Source of the DNA: Lingula anatina
Lineage: Eukaryota; Brachiopoda; Lingulata; Lingulida; Lingulidae
Reading direction: 5' to 3'
DNA length: 64,000 bases
NCBI RefSeq assembly: GCF_001039355.2
Contig: NW_019775502.1
Location: 134,958-198,957, forward strand
This document shows, one piece after another, positions 11,889-25,516 of the stretch. The translations under genes and the position numbers were made by a program. Each line of letters begins with the position of its first letter. Positions within the stretch are counted from its first letter, which is position 1. The notes under the pieces are model-generated. The model did not search any database and was not told the DNA's origin. It saw only the letters and a program-made list of their open reading frames with translations.

Positions 11889-13936
11889 GGAATAAGAATT
11901 ATGACGCTATCACGAAAAGAAGCAGCGTTCACAGCCTGCTAATCTGTCTTTGACGCTTTACTTGTAATAACAATTCCAGCGAGACCAACATGTATCTGTA
12001 TCATTGTTGAATGGGAATCAGTCGAGATGACCCCGAGTCTCGCAGCTTGGCACAAAATCAAGCGAGATTTCGCGGCATTTGGAGGAGAGTGGGGTTAGAA
12101 ATAGTGGCAGGCCAGTTTCGTTTTATGTTATTTCTGATGATTCCCATTGAAAAGACACCTTTTCTGTCTTAGCACAACGTGATCAAACATGTTGATAAGT
12201 GTTGTAATTTCATACTTTCTGTTCATTAGTCTTTGTACTGAAGTTAATATGTTGTAAAATGGACATCCTATTTCAACAGCACAGATACATTAGATCGCTT
12301 CCATTTAGATTTCATTCTCATTGAATAATGTTAAATCATTTTTAAGTACTAACAAAAGTAAGAATGCCTTTTTTCCTGTTTTTGTAAGAACTTCTCATGC
12401 ACATTTCTTCCATAAATATCCATAATGTAATTTACATTGCCCCATCTCTGTAATAAAACACATGCAAAAAATGCCTCTCCTGAGTTTATTCTCTTGGAGC
12501 ATTATATCAGCTCTACATGCTTCATAAGCAAAGAAATACCTGTCATCTCAACATTGTACTTACGAGAAACGTAAATAAATTGTCTAGGTTATGAGGTTGT
12601 GAAAAAAATCCTAATTCGCACTGAACTTGAAATCTATTGACCCTGGCGCACTAACAATGGAGGTATACCGAGAATGGAGGTATACCGAGTAATAGGTGAA
12701 TTTGTCATTTTGTCATTTTGTCCTGTTTTGTTTGTAAAGACAAAAAGTACGCTCATAATATTATGTGCACGGAGTAACTACCGTACACACCTTTATCATT
12801 CTTAGCCCAAAATGTGCCCACAAATTACGGCACAAGAGCTGGGATGTTGTATTCCCCGATTTTAGTGATATCTGGTGAGCGGTCCTTTCACACAATATTT
12901 TGAGTGTACTTGTCTTTAAGGGTACTTCCATTTAAGTCTTTGTACAAAGAACGCGTTGTTCAATTTGACGAGATAAAGGAACAATGAATGCTTGGTTTTT
13001 GTGTTTATGGGGAAACGCCTAGTTATGTGACCATTGCGACAGGTTGGGAGGCAGTTCTCTGTCGCAATCACGAATAGGACAACACCACAAACGTTGTCTG
13101 CATATGGCTGAAATTACTTTATGTTGAAACTGATAAACACAACCAAAGCTCTCCTTGTCTCCTCTTTCTCAAAATCGAATAATTAACTTAGCTGATAGTT
13201 TGCTGTGGAAACTATGTTAGAAATCCGAAGTTTGTGTTGGGTGTTTATCGGAGTCCCACCATATTTTCCAATTTGCTTTTTCATTAATCGATTAATCAAT
13301 CAATAAGAATTTTATATATTTAATTGTTATTTATTTTTCGGTTTGTTTTGTAAGCAAGATAACCGTGCTGCATCTCATGTTACAACTTAAAAATGAAAAA
13401 AGAATTAGAGCAAGATGCTTTTTAAAGTTCAGATTTCGGTCAGGATAAATTCTCCAAACTTGTCCGTTCAATGTTGTACCTGCTGGGGATTATCTGAAAA
13501 TACCAACATACAGAGCATTCCAAAAGTTATCTAACAAACATGTCCATATATAATCCAGCCTTGTATAAACACGCCAGGAGAAAATGACACACTATAAAAT
13601 TTATCCGAAAATCCAGATTAGGAACTACATTATCTCAGCCACTTATTTAGATGGGAAATTTACGTGAACTCTTCTTTGCACTACAGTATTTCGTTTTGTA
13701 AAATGTGCTCATGTTTTTTAAAAGTCGCATATCAAATGATTTAAATAATATATATATTGAAATGATATATATATAGGCCTATACCACTTAGTCAGAAATC
13801 GAAATCATAATTTGAAAAAAATGGTATTCAAGCGCGTGACAATAACTATACAGTAACAAAATAAGACCCGTTTCTATATTTGTACAGTTGATATAATAGA
13901 GAAAAAGGACACTAAAAGAGAAAAAAGAAAAGAGGC
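11889..13936. other. 3' UTR and AT-rich spacer
   Basis: AATAAA at 12452-12457 is the best polyadenylation signal for the eight-cysteine protein gene. A 23-bp word around it (TTTACATTGCCCCATCTCTG followed by TAA) also occurs near 11485 in intron 2. The rest shows no gene. Confidence 0.5.
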
Positions 13937-14008
13937 GGGCTCGTCCGGGATTTGAACCCGGGACCTCTCGCACCCAAAGCGAGAATCATACCCCTAGACC
14001 AACGAGCC
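13937..14008 (-). tRNA. tRNA-Pro (anticodon UGG)
   Basis: On the minus strand a 71-nt cloverleaf plus discriminator C folds cleanly. The acceptor GGCTCGT pairs with ACGAGCC, the anticodon stem TCTCGC pairs with GCGAGA around loop TTTGGGT (anticodon TGG), and the T arm is CCGGG-TTCAAAT-CCCGG. Box A and box B are intact and there is no intron. A T-rich Pol III stop (CTTTTCTTTTTTC) follows immediately downstream. It is complete and probably functional. Confidence 0.96.
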
Positions 14009-16283
14009 GCTGTTGGCTAATTTATCTGTTTTATCGACCTCAACCAGATATGGGTCACCACGATGTTTCCACTCACGCATGTGAAAAACCTGCAACACTA
14101 CAAGCCTATGCGCCTTTTTTGAAGATACGGATATCAGCCAGTGGACATAAACTACTTAGTTCATGGTGTTGCAAATACACATTCGCATTTTTATGAATAT
14201 GTATTTTTCACAGATTCAAATATCTTTTTATAAATGCTTAAAATTTGCCCAGAAAAGAAGACAATATTTCCCTGGAGATAAATTTTGTGTTTTATGTTCA
14301 AATTGTAGGCCTACATATTACAGATAGCTGCAGTGATGGATTTTCTCTTCATTTTAAGAATGGTTTTCATGGTTGTTTATTTTTTCTTAAAGAAGGGAAT
14401 ACAAATTTAAAAGAATGAGGAATAAATTGCTGCCACGAAAGTACCCAGTAAAACTTTCTTCAAGTTTTCGATACTTTTCCACTGATACCCAATTCATTCA
14501 TTCATTCATTCAAGACAATGGATTTAAACACGTTGGCCAATTCATTGCAGTCTCTCCTAGCCACTAGTCTCATGTGCTCCTTATCACGATACTTAATTAT
14601 TTCTGTTGCAAAAAGAAAAAAAATCAACAAAAAGTTCACCCAAGGTCTTTGACTGACAATTCCCGTGCTGCTCTCTTTTTGTGACAAGCTAATAATTCTC
14701 GTCGTAAATATCCTTCACACTATGACTTCTCTGAATAAAATGCACAAAGCGCACGCAAATTCAACAACCAACATTATTATTTTTTTACATTTTCATTGCT
14801 CCTCATGATACATATACATTACAAAATAGACGTGTCTTTTACTGCTTAAAAATAATAAATGACCAAATCCTAAACGCACACGTTATTGCGGACAGGCATG
14901 CAGTAAAAAGAATTCATGCATTTCCCTTTAAATCATTGTTATCAGATCTTCCCTTTTCTTATTTTTACCCGAGTCATGCCGGTTGTATTGATTGCACGCT
15001 TGCTCCTTTAAACACGTACAGTAAATTAGAGACCATTCCCAGATCCTATCGTACTAACTTTGGATCGAACTATCTCCAAGGGGCTCCTCGCTTAATTGCA
15101 ATTAAGTGAAGCTGCATAGATGTCTGTCATGCCAACTGAAGCCGATAGGGGGTAATTAACTATCGTTTAGCAGCTTTAGTAGGCGTCCTAGACATCTAAG
15201 CCACTTAAGCTGAAAGCAATTTAGCGAGAAAATCGTGGAGATGGACCGATCCTGTTAGATGGATCTAGGGATGGGAACCCAGTCTAAAACACTAACGTGA
15301 GATCCAGGTACTTTCAGATGAACCTGCGATTTAAGTTTCTTCCGAGTTAATGTTGAAGACTTGGTACTTTCCACTGGTCACATTGGGGCGAAAACACAAG
15401 CTGGGCTGGAGTCGTGCTATAGGCTATCCATCCCGATTAAGCTAATGGATAATTAATTGGTCCACCCCATACCCCTCCCAAGCAGGTTACGAAACATATA
15501 TAAAATGAATTTTCGTCTCCCCATTAAACAAGTCATACTGTATATTGAGAGAAAGAACCATCTAATTATAACGAGGTATTTCTATGCGCCACTGACCATT
15601 TCGTGCGTGTCACAAAACAATCGAATGATGTAGCAAATATTGTCAGACAAACAACTTTCAAACCTGTACATGCATATTGCTGTCTCAGGAGTCGAAAGAG
15701 CTTTATGTCAATGCCGCACGGAAAGCGAATTCTATCGGTGGAAGACATGCAGCAACACCAATAAACAAACTTGACGTTTAATATGTAACATATTCATGTA
15801 CTCACTGTTTTGATATCAGTGTCTCAAATCAAAACAACGTGTTGTTTCTTGATTATATATACATGTAAGCAAAGCATATTTGAATATGTAGACTAAGGCT
15901 TTTAAAACTTATTTCTATGCTAGTGGTACTAGCCGAAAACTAGAATTATTAAAAACATTGTCCTAGTTATTTGGCGTGGCTTCCTGCAGTATGTATTATC
16001 TGTCATACAGAACAAAATTAAAGCAGTCACCCTTCCATTTTGATAATGTATTCTGAATATTTACTTTTCACGAGAAAGTATGAAAGCGGCTTTTGTGGGG
16101 AAAAGGGTAGTTTTGAAAATAAGAGAACAAATCAATATTCAGAAACCTCACTTCTATAATGTCTAATTGAAGCATTTGCGGTACACTGAAACAAATATAG
16201 GAAACACCAAAAACACACCTCCAACTGACCCGATAGGCGTGGGTGGAGTTCGACAGAACCACCTTTTTGGTCGGAATGGGTCT

Positions 16284-16328
<45 letters not shown>

Positions 16329-18059
16329 CAAAATGTGATCTAATTTTTCTGCCATTTTTCAAATTAGCTCAACTTAAGGGGTAAAATTGTACACTTTTTC
16401 ACAAAAATTTATATTTTTGAAATTGCTAGCTACAGATCTGTCCATTTATCTCTAATTGTCTCTTTGAGCTGGGAGTGGGTTATAAAGATCGTAACCTTTG
16501 TCATGTTGAAACTAATATTGAGGATGATTAGAGTTATTTTTCTTGACACGACATCGATCAGACATCTTTTGCGAAAGTAAGATAAATAAAAAAAGAAATG
16601 ACTTAATTCATCAAAAACGGATTTCAAAAACTGAACGTATTTTTAATCAAAATGAAATTCAATGACAGCTAATATTTTTTAGGAAGTTTGTAAGATAAAG
16701 ACGTTTACGTACTTCAGCCTCACTAAACACGCCACAAAATCTATCCTGTATTCTTTTTTTTTTTTTCGCAGTTCGGTTTTGCTGGTCATTTCCCCTCTTT
16801 CAATAGTACGCGTTGCGTGAGTAAAGCTCCTGTGAGAAAGATAATTGATCATCGTCTGCTACAGAAACCATCTTAAGTGCCAAATTTGATGGCAAATGAA
16901 CTGAAAAAAATTTTTGGTAGGCATTCCACAACTTTTGCTTATGCAATCTAAGAATTGTCTGGATAAATAAATAGATCACAAAACAATCCTTCTTGCCGTC
17001 TTTACACTGCAGACGGTATCTTTTATCTGGATATTTATAAAAACAACTCTTTGAAGAAAAGTTCAGAGTCAGATGCTTTGATAGATTTTGGGAGAACGCG
17101 CCATAGTTACAGGTACATGTATCATACCACGTGGATGCCGTATAAAGGTACTATATACATTTTATACAGTATCAATTTCCTTGTAGTCTGTTTAGCATCA
17201 GCTGGTCAGTACCCAACTCTTTCGAATGGAAGAGATTCCATTTTCTGGAAAAGTGGACCTTTCTATCACAATGGCATAGATCCTAGATGAAAAAAAAGAA
17301 GAACAGACTATTTTACAGTTAAAGGAGCGATGCCCCCCTGACCACCACCGGTTTTTTTTATTGTTGACATCATGATTAACAAAGATATATGCACTAAGGG
17401 TTCTGTTGTGACTGTTTTTTGCCTACTTAAATAGCGATGTACACGTACTAATCTTTACGGGTCATTTCTGTACTTGAAATGCCATCATTGTAGCCATTAC
17501 AAGTGTAGTCCAACTGGTTATAAATGTCTCGCAAGAACAGATTCATCAGCACTGGCTGCAATCGCTTCATTCTCGGCACAGCAGAGGTCATAATCTTAAC
17601 CAACCAAGGGTTCCAGCTTCGATTTAAGCTTATTGTTGGCAAAGTCCACGTTTTATTCTAATGATCAAGTCAGCACTCTGGAATTGATATTAAAAACCGT
17701 TTATCATATATTTAAAATTAACGAGCCTCGGATACCAGTATTTTACAGTCCCCCTTAACCTCTCTGGCTACTGATAAAGAACCAACCTAAAGGCATATCT
17801 TTGAATCTGAGCGGCCATTAACTTATAAAAGGCGCCATGCCCATATCCTTGATTAAAACCTATCCATTGTTTATTGATGCCTAATGGCCCCATTTTCGTT
17901 ATATAGAATACAGAGCGTACCGTCGTCTTTAATGAGGTAATGTTTTGATCAATAAGCGTTGATGATTTTTCTCAAAAGAGTTTATAATGATGATGAACTA
18001 GACAATTGCATGTTTCATAGAGTCTCTCTTTTTCGGAGTGAGGGGAATTTCCTTAATTA
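14009..18059. other. AT-rich intergenic DNA, no gene seen
   Basis: No supported coding exon. Contains a poly-T run (16284-16326) that generates poly-Lys frames on the opposite strand, and a less AT-rich block (15050-15480) with several TAATTA-type palindromes that could be regulatory; see findings. Confidence 0.5.
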
Positions 18060-18278
18060 AAGGTCGGTGAACCAATTCCTTAATTTACATGTATATTGGT
18101 CTCTGTTTCCTCGTCAAGATAAATTTTAATGGCACAAAAATTAAGAGGAACCGTGGTTGAGTACAGACACTGGCTTTTACTCCTATTTCCAGCTTATTTC
18201 TTCCTGTTAAATCAGACAAGCAGCAAGAATGAATTATAATCCGACTGTTGTTTTCTTTGATTGCGGTGATATATAAAC
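18060..18278 (+). repeat. 219-bp direct repeat, copy 1 (ends at single N)
   Basis: Matches 18523-18741 with at most one or two differences and equal length. Copy 1 ends directly at the N at 18279. No coding content. Confidence 0.9.
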
Positions 18279-18522
18279 NTGCAGCTCAGTTGAGTCTCAT
18301 AGACCTTTATCGTGATTGTCGTCACAGTACCACGTGACCCAGATCTGTTGCTTCATTTTTGCATATTGAGGTGAGGTTTACTAAAACGCTTTTTTTCTAC
18401 TAATAGATTGTTTTTATAATTTTTAAATGGCGGGGATCGATTAAAACATACCTCTAGTGTATAGATTGAGTGCTGTATCTTCAAAATTCGAGAAATGGAT
18501 TTTTACATGAACATTGTCCTTT

Positions 18523-18741
18523 AAGGTCGGTGAACCAATTCCTTAATTTACATGTATATTGGTCTCTGTTTCCTCGTCAAGATAAATTTTAATGGCACAA
18601 AAATTAAGAGGAACCGTGGTTGAGTACAGAGACTGGCTTTTACTCCTATTTCCAGCTTATTTCTTCCTGTTAAATCAGACAAGCAGCAAGAATGAATTAT
18701 AATCCGACTGTTGTTTTCTTTGATTGCGGTGATATATAAAC
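18523..18741 (+). repeat. 219-bp direct repeat, copy 2
   Basis: Second copy of 18060-18278, continuing beyond it into unique sequence (CCTTCGCG). Consistent with an unmerged contig overlap or a recent duplication. Confidence 0.9.
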
Positions 18742-19655
18742 CCTTCGCGTTTGAATACAGATATTTAGGTGAAGTTGACCTAAAGCAAGAAGGAGGCTCT
18801 AGGGAAACGTAACAAAAGTAAATAAATTAATAAATAAATAACGAAAAATAAGTATCAGTAAATTTATATATATATATATGGATTCAACCGTTTGAACTGG
18901 TTAGTGATTTAAAATAAAACCTCTTATCAAAAAACTAATTCATAACAGATGTCGAAATACATGCCAAGTACCAAATGACGTAAAGTAACTTTTGGGAAAC
19001 AATTTGATGAAGATGATTTTCGAATTTAAGTATTTCTCTTATTTCTTTATTTATTTTTACCTTACGAAGGCACCCAGTGATTCCCAATTAAAACTGTTAA
19101 AAGGCTATCAAGTACGGTTTTCATGGTGTCAGCGATAGCAATCGGAATATTCAATGACACTTACAATGTCTGCGTATAAAAAAAAGCAGATTATTTCAAG
19201 AGTGAGAATTTGGGACAGAGACATTTTCAGAAGGTCGGAAATATTGATAACATCCATTGCGCATTAAAATGATGAAAAGACATAAACAGAGCGATAACGA
19301 GACCTGATTACTAACATTTTGCTTCGTGCGGTGTCGTGCACGTCAGATGGTGCTTCTTGACTACAACCACTAGACTATTTAGATAACAAAATGGCAGATT
19401 CTACTATCTTATACTATCTTACATTTTTCGGCGCTGTGACAAACATGTAAACCTCCAATTCAGCCACCTATAATGACCCGAAATATTTCTGACGGGAGCG
19501 ACACAAACAAAGGTAGCCTCTTGAGTGAAATAGCATGGGAACGGCCATTACCGTACTTCTTATCACTCGCGTGTTTGGAGCACATGACTAATGATGATGA
19601 GTGTGAATCTGTTCGTCTCGGCCCATTTGTCACCTTTCCCGACGTCCTCTCCGCG
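18742..19655. other. Spacer upstream of the alanine-rich gene
   Basis: AT-rich, with a short TA run near 18866. No exon recognised. The last part becomes GC-richer near the TATA box at 19656. Confidence 0.45.
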
Positions 19656-19662
19656 TATAAAA
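19656..19662 (+). promoter_or_regulatory. TATA box of the alanine-rich secreted protein gene
   Basis: TATAAAA in a GC-rich context (ccgcgTATAAAAcgaagg), 98-104 bp before the start codon at 19760. A strong TATA box fits a highly expressed, tissue-restricted secreted protein. Confidence 0.65.
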
Positions 19663-19759
19663 CGAAGGCGATTACCTGAAAAAGGCTTGCATTGCTCAGT
19701 CGTCGTTTACTCGCTTGCAACCGTGCCCCTTGCTTTGTGGATCTACCCCTCGCGAGACG

Positions 19760-21101
19760 ATGAAGGTTTTGATGGTTTTTGCCGCTCTTCTGGCCGTCTC
19801 CATGGCTACTGAGAGGCCAGGATATTATGGCTCATACCATCCCAGGTAAGTTTGTTTTTGGTTTTTATTTCCATAATTAAAAAAAAAAATCAAATTGACA
19901 TAAATATGATATTCTGGATTGTTTTTGCATGTCTTTGCGTAATTTATGTCGAAACATATGCTATAGTCGAACTTGTTTCTCGTTGCGCTGTGCACAATTT
20001 GAAAAGGGAATGTTTTGTGTAGATAGATCTGTAGTATCAAACTTTTTCAAAAGCCCAACGTCAAGAAACTACCATACAATTCTTTTTACCTTTTTAACTA
20101 TTCCAATTATGAACAACTTATTTCTTTGCTAAAGTATTTCTTAGTTTGCGTTGTCTAATAATTAAGTCAATCCTTTTTTTCACTTTTGAAGCAATTCGAT
20201 CATTTTTCGTTTTCTTTCGATTTTACTTACTTCTGTGTCAATCACACTATTCGCTTACATGATCTATTTCATAAAATTAACAACTATGAAAATCGAAGTG
20301 TTTGTCATTTTAGTCCCTGTTGGTTCATGCTTTTCTTCAAGGCGTTGTGTATTTTGTGCGCATACTTGCAATAGTTACGTCCTCATAAATATAATAATCA
20401 AATATCAAATGATTATACAAGTATACTGGCCAATGACGATTGCAAATTAAATTCACTGCTTCATTCTCACCAGGTACCTATCCAACCCAAGAGGTGTTGG
20501 TCCCAAACCAGACTCTGTTCGCGCAGGCATTGCCAATGCTCAGGCCGTCGCCGAGGCTAATAAGAAATCTTCTCAGCAAAGGGCAGCTGAGGCCGCTTCT
20601 CTTGCCGACCAGGCCGCCGCCGCTCAAAAAGCCGCCGATGAGGCCGCTGCCGAGGAAGCCGCTAGACTCCAACAATCTCAGGAGGCTGCCGCCGCTGCTG
20701 CCGCCGCCGAAGAGGAGGCCGCTAAACAGATCGCCATCGCCGAAGCCGCCGAGGAGGAGAAGAAAGCTCAGACAGAGGAGGCCGAGAGGCAATCTGCGCT
20801 TGCCGTCGAAGCAGCTGACGCTGCTGAGGCCGCCAAGGCAGCTTACGACGCCTCCAAAGCCGAGCAGGTCGCCGCTAGCGACAAGGCTCAGGAGGCTAGC
20901 GCTGCCTCCGCCGCTTCCCTTGCTGCTGCCGAGGAGGCAAAGGAGGCTTATCACGCGGCTAAGGCCCAGGCTGACGCTGCTAACCAGGCCGCTGCTCAAG
21001 CCGCTTCTGAGGCCGCTGCCCTAAGAGCCGCGTACGAGGCCGCCAAGAGGGAAGCTGAAGCTATCCTTGCTGGTAGCGCCGCCAAAAAGGGTTACTATTA
21101 A
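19760..21101 (+). CDS. Secreted alanine-rich helical protein (237 aa, 2 exons)
   Basis: Exon 1 19760-19845, exon 2 20474-21101; the intron is GT-AG with matching phase. Residues 1-16 (MKVLMVFAALLAVSMA) are a signal peptide. A short Gly/Tyr/Pro stretch (GYYGSYHPRYLSNPRG) follows, then about 180 residues of Ala/Glu/Lys/Gln-rich sequence (AAEAAKAAYDA-type) predicted to be long amphipathic helix or coiled coil, ending KKGYY. Ala codons are almost all GCC or GCT, unlike the AT-rich surroundings. Exon 2 has no Met in frame at its start, and the neighbouring frames are open but encode Arg/Pro and Gly/Leu artefacts. Such proteins occur among extracellular structural materials (shell matrix, ligament, byssus); the exact role is inferred, not shown. 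Confidence 0.85.
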
Positions 21102-22847
21102 AAACTGGTTTTATTAAGGTAAACTAAAAAAATTGCCCTCAAAAAAAGAAGTTAACAATTAGAAATTCATTTTGCAGGATGCACAGAAAGCGCACTCTTT
21201 ATTAAGCAACAAAGTTTTGATCATCTTCTTGTGCCAGTGTTAAGTTTTCGGTCCCTTTAAGCATCGCGGTGCTGCGTTCTCGCTCAGCGCATTATTTGCG
21301 GCACGATGCGCGCTCTCGTATGAGACAGCTCAGGCCTCCGTCTCATTTGCTGATCGCGCCCCCTCTCCCCCACCCCCCCCTCCCTCAAACACATACACCA
21401 CCCTCCCTTCCCCCCCCCCCCCAGCCTCGCCCCTTCTCACACCTCATCGATAAAGGAGGATACGATGTGGTCTTAAAGAGCCATACAGGACGACGGTATG
21501 TTCTTGACACGAGTTAGTTTTGTTCAAAAAGAAAAGAAATTGTTTTACATATTAACAACAATACATGCATATGTCTGTTTATGTTTTAAATGAATTCGTT
21601 TTTAACATTTAAGCTTTAGTCATCATTTAGGTTTAACTATTATACTTTACCACCGCCTTGCAAACACGAAGGTTATTATAACGTTAACATAACGTTTTTT
21701 TGTTATATAAACGTTATGGTAACGTAAATAACGCTATGTGTTTGTTGGGGTAGCACTTTAATCTTTGGGTTGCGATGTTGGTGAAAAATGTATAATTATT
21801 ACTATTACTTTATCTATTTTTTTTAGCAAACATGTTTAGTGCGAAATTTCATATTAGACTAAGGTTAAGAATCGAGTAGAGTTTAACATAATGACACCGA
21901 CATTTTTTTCAGATCATTGGTGGACAAGACGAGCACTGTGTGGGACGACGTTTTGACCAATTTTTAAAGAATCCATGAGAGCCTGACCCAGCGTGATCTC
22001 TTGATGAATTTTGATAAATTCATTTAATCGGGGTGTCGGTTACAGTACCATTTGGCTCGATTTTTACTACATTATCCTGGATTGCGGGAAATATATACTG
22101 CTGGAATAAAACGAAAAACTTATCGTATAAATATTTTTTGTATCTTTTAATACAAACACCAAGTACGCGTATAGCATGGTTATTTGAATGAGGTTAGGTA
22201 TATGCATAAAGGCAAGCTGTTTTTGGAATTCACTAAAATATGCCCCATTGAAACTATAGGCTATTTAAACAAAATTTCAAATTATGAAAAAAAATTGCAT
22301 TTCTCAGAGCTTCACGTGCAGTGTGCATTATTATCATGCAGACATCAGGTGACTGTTAGGTGCTTATTCACTGAAGAAGATTAAAAGAAAATCCATTCTA
22401 AATGCAACGTTAGTATACAATTTTCTCGAAATAGATTCAACACAATGTGTTTTAAAATGACTTATTAGGTGTAAATTGATTTGCAAAGTACGAAAAGCAT
22501 GCAATGTAGATAAACCACTTGATACTGTCGCAAAAAAATAAAAAAAAATCTGCCATTTGAACAAATTTTAAAAAAAAGTTGCCATAAAAGCATCTATTGT
22601 AGCCGTCATCTAGATGCACCGATATATCCAATTTAATGAAGATAGTGGCACTTGAAGATACCCAAGAACTATTTCGCCTGACTGTCATACATCAGGGTGA
22701 AGGAGGTTCGCGAAATCATTCTAATGATTGCTCCGTGTCATCCGTAATGGACCGGGTCAGGCCTATATGTCCCTTTCACGCCATGGGGGACAAAGGGTAC
22801 GAATGTGTGGTGTCTCTTTGACAGGTCAACAGCCATGACGAGTACTG

Positions 22848-22881
<34 letters not shown>

Positions 22882-25490
22882 AGGACAGGTATTTTGGATG
22901 GAGAAAAAAGCGTAATAGTGAATGTGTGTGTGGGTGTGTGCGTGTGTGTGTGTGCGTGCATGTACATGCGCCCGTGCTTGAGAGAGATTAAGAGAGGGAG
23001 AGAATGGAGGAAATAGATTGATTTTTTGGAAGGAGAAAAAAACCGTAGTAGTGAATGTGTGTGCGTGTGTTCGTGTGTGCTTGAGAGAGACAGGGGTGGG
23101 TTTGGTTGGGGGTGAATAGTTGAAGGAAGGGAAGACGAAAGAGGAACAGGGGCGGATCCAGAGTTATTTTTTGACAGTCTTCCAGTTTATCTTTGTTGAT
23201 CCGTCCTCCATTTTTGACCGTCTTCCGACAGAAAAAATTAGATACCCGTCAATGTAAACTTGAAAATCTGACCGTCTTCCGGAAGACCCAGAAGACGCCC
23301 TAAATCCGCCCCTGAGGAAGACTAAAATATAGAGACAGAGAGAGGGAGAGAGAGACTATTAAACGCTTACATGTAATACCAAAGTTTCTTGATATTCCTC
23401 TCATTCACCAGGATAATAAAAACTTGATTTAATAATCTTTTCGCACGTTTTTCTTTGGGGGAATGACATCAAGTGACACAGACACACGGTAGTCGAACAA
23501 GGCGTTATTGTTGTTGGTAAATTGGTTCTAGTGACTGGACCCGTCCCCGCTATTTTATGCTGTTGGTCACGAACCAATACACTTGCTAACTCATCCCGTA
23601 CCAGGACTGGGTGGCGTATGTGGAAAAACTAGCATACAAAATGCCTATATATAATTTTGGGTAACAGTGAATGTAATTGTTTAGAGAAATTCCCCATTTG
23701 TCCCTTAGAAGACACCAAACATTTAATTTTGCCTGACATTTACATAATGGCTCGGCGATTATCATGGGGTGCAATTATATATGTGTGCTCCGAACTTCAC
23801 TGTTTATAAGAATCGTTTACACGCGTTGAGTAAAAATTCCGTGACACAATCTATTTTGGCACGAACTTTAAAAGAGTGAGGTCAGCATATTTCATAAACA
23901 CTGGTCATAAATTTTTGAGTCTAGTGAGTTTTGTAATTGATTATCATTATGTGACTTAGGCCCATGAAGACCTATATAGTGACTATCGCGTTGTCACTTA
24001 ATTGCTGTAAAATGTCATGAGAAATTCGAGGTCACGAAAAAATGTTTCAAACACCAACGCGAGAACAAGAACGGAAATGAAAAACCATTTAACAAACATT
24101 TGTGGACTGCGTTCCGAGTGATGTGAAAAAGTAAAATTGACATTGGCTATTTTGGGGAAAATATCGAAAAATACAACATTGGATGACATAGCGCCAATTA
24201 TTCCCTGATTATTTTATTCATATAATCCTCCAATATCAACTCACCAGCATTATAGCACGGCACGCCTAGGCCTTGGTGCGACTTGGTCTCTCACGACTTG
24301 ACTTCTGCTTCAGTCGCATTGCGGCACGAAATTACTTAAATGAGACAAAAACACCAAATCTTGAAACACGTATTCACGAATTCATTTCTCCATTCACTTC
24401 ATCGTATGGTCAATCATTTACATGCTGAACAAACCACATCAAGGCAGATGTTTTACCGGTACATATTGGTATTAGGCCTAATGTGAATAATACCTTTCAC
24501 TAACACATGCCATTTAAATTAACATGTATTTATGAACTCTTTAATCTTATCAAATAGCTTAATGCATTGATGGTTAAAATGAATACATCAAATGAAATTT
24601 AAAAAAAGTAAAGGCCAACAAAATTACATCACTATTCATTTATGGTGTTCATTAAGTAATTGTTGAGTGTGATGTGGGCAAAGGAACAGTTTACGGCACC
24701 CAAAGAAATACAAAGCTTTTCAGCGCTTTCAGTTCTATCATTTCCTTTAAATTCATCTTTTCATCTATCACACCGATTGCATTTTGTTTGTCTTTTATTT
24801 ATTGAAACGATGTGCCAAGATAGTTATTGAGACTTAATTGTTTGTTATGTGAAGAAAACAACAACAAAATACGAAAAGCATGAACGGTGTCACAGTGGCA
24901 GAGGCTTAGCACCGAACAAATCAAATAGCTTATTCATAATTCATTGTGTTAGCTGTTCTCTTTTAGTCCTTCACAATCACAACTTGTCTTATTGAAAAAG
25001 ATGAACATCCAGTTATTCCAGCTGTGCAGCTTTCGTAACTTGAAAGATTTACCTGGGATGTGACCTGACAGGGTAGAGAGAAGGGCAGACCGCGTTCATA
25101 TTTGTGTTGTCACATTAAACGTGTCGGTTCCCATCTGCTGCTACGGCAAAAATTTATGTTCAACACGCACATAATCGTCGACAGTGGTGAGAATTATCTG
25201 AGGGGCAAAGTCCTTACTCTTATTGCCTTCCAGCTAACCTGAGGAGACTGGGGTCATGTGGTGTAGTGAATAAAGTACACAATAAATAAATAAATAAATA
25301 AATAAATGCCCTAAGAGTCTTAGCTACATCAATCAGGTTTCAATATACTAACATATTCATAACCTAATAGCACCATTTCAAAAAGCAAGAGCACGCAAGA
25401 GGGCGGGGGAGGGGGGCAAAATTGATCGAAATGATGCATTCTGTTCATGATTCAATTTTCAAAATTTCATATCTGACATCTGACAAAACA
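21102..25490. other. 3' flank and intergenic DNA with microsatellites
   Basis: Contains a C-rich patch (21360-21425), GA and GT microsatellites (22850-22990, 23050-23100, 23330-23360) and a MITE at 23150-23313. AATAAA near 22104 could serve the alanine-rich gene. No supported exon; short frames here lack protein-like composition. Confidence 0.5.
23150..23313. mobile_element. Short MITE with CAGGGGCGGATCCAG ends
   Basis: The left end CAGGGGCGGATCCAG and right end AAATCCGCCCCTG are inverted, with possible AGGAA flanks on both sides. Internal GACCGTCTTCC words repeat. A related pair of ends occurs at about 50426-50716. Non-autonomous. Confidence 0.6.
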
Positions 25491-25510
25491 CCCGCTATTA
25501 ATAAAATAGG

Positions 25511-25516
25511 TTTATT
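25511..25516 (-). terminator. Probable polyadenylation signal of SPRTN
   Basis: AATAAA on the minus strand about 290 bp after the SPRTN stop codon; no nearer canonical signal was seen. Confidence 0.45.

Noticed and set aside
13788-13973. Minus-strand frame starting REVPGSNPGRARL
   Set aside because: Reads through the 3' half of the tRNA-Pro gene and its T-rich terminator.
16068-16362. Minus-strand frames with poly-lysine
   Set aside because: Caused by the poly-T run at 16284-16326; no flanking protein-like sequence.
17051-17290. 79-codon plus-strand frame with a hydrophobic stretch
   Set aside because: No recognisable domain, splice context or signal peptide position; likely chance.
20440-21024. 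Long plus-strand frame rich in Arg, Pro and Leu over the alanine-rich exon, and its minus-strand Gly/Ser/Leu partner at 20478-20999
   Set aside because: Shadow frames of the GCC/GCT-rich true exon; composition is forced by the codon repeat, and only the third frame joins to a signal-peptide exon with the right phase.
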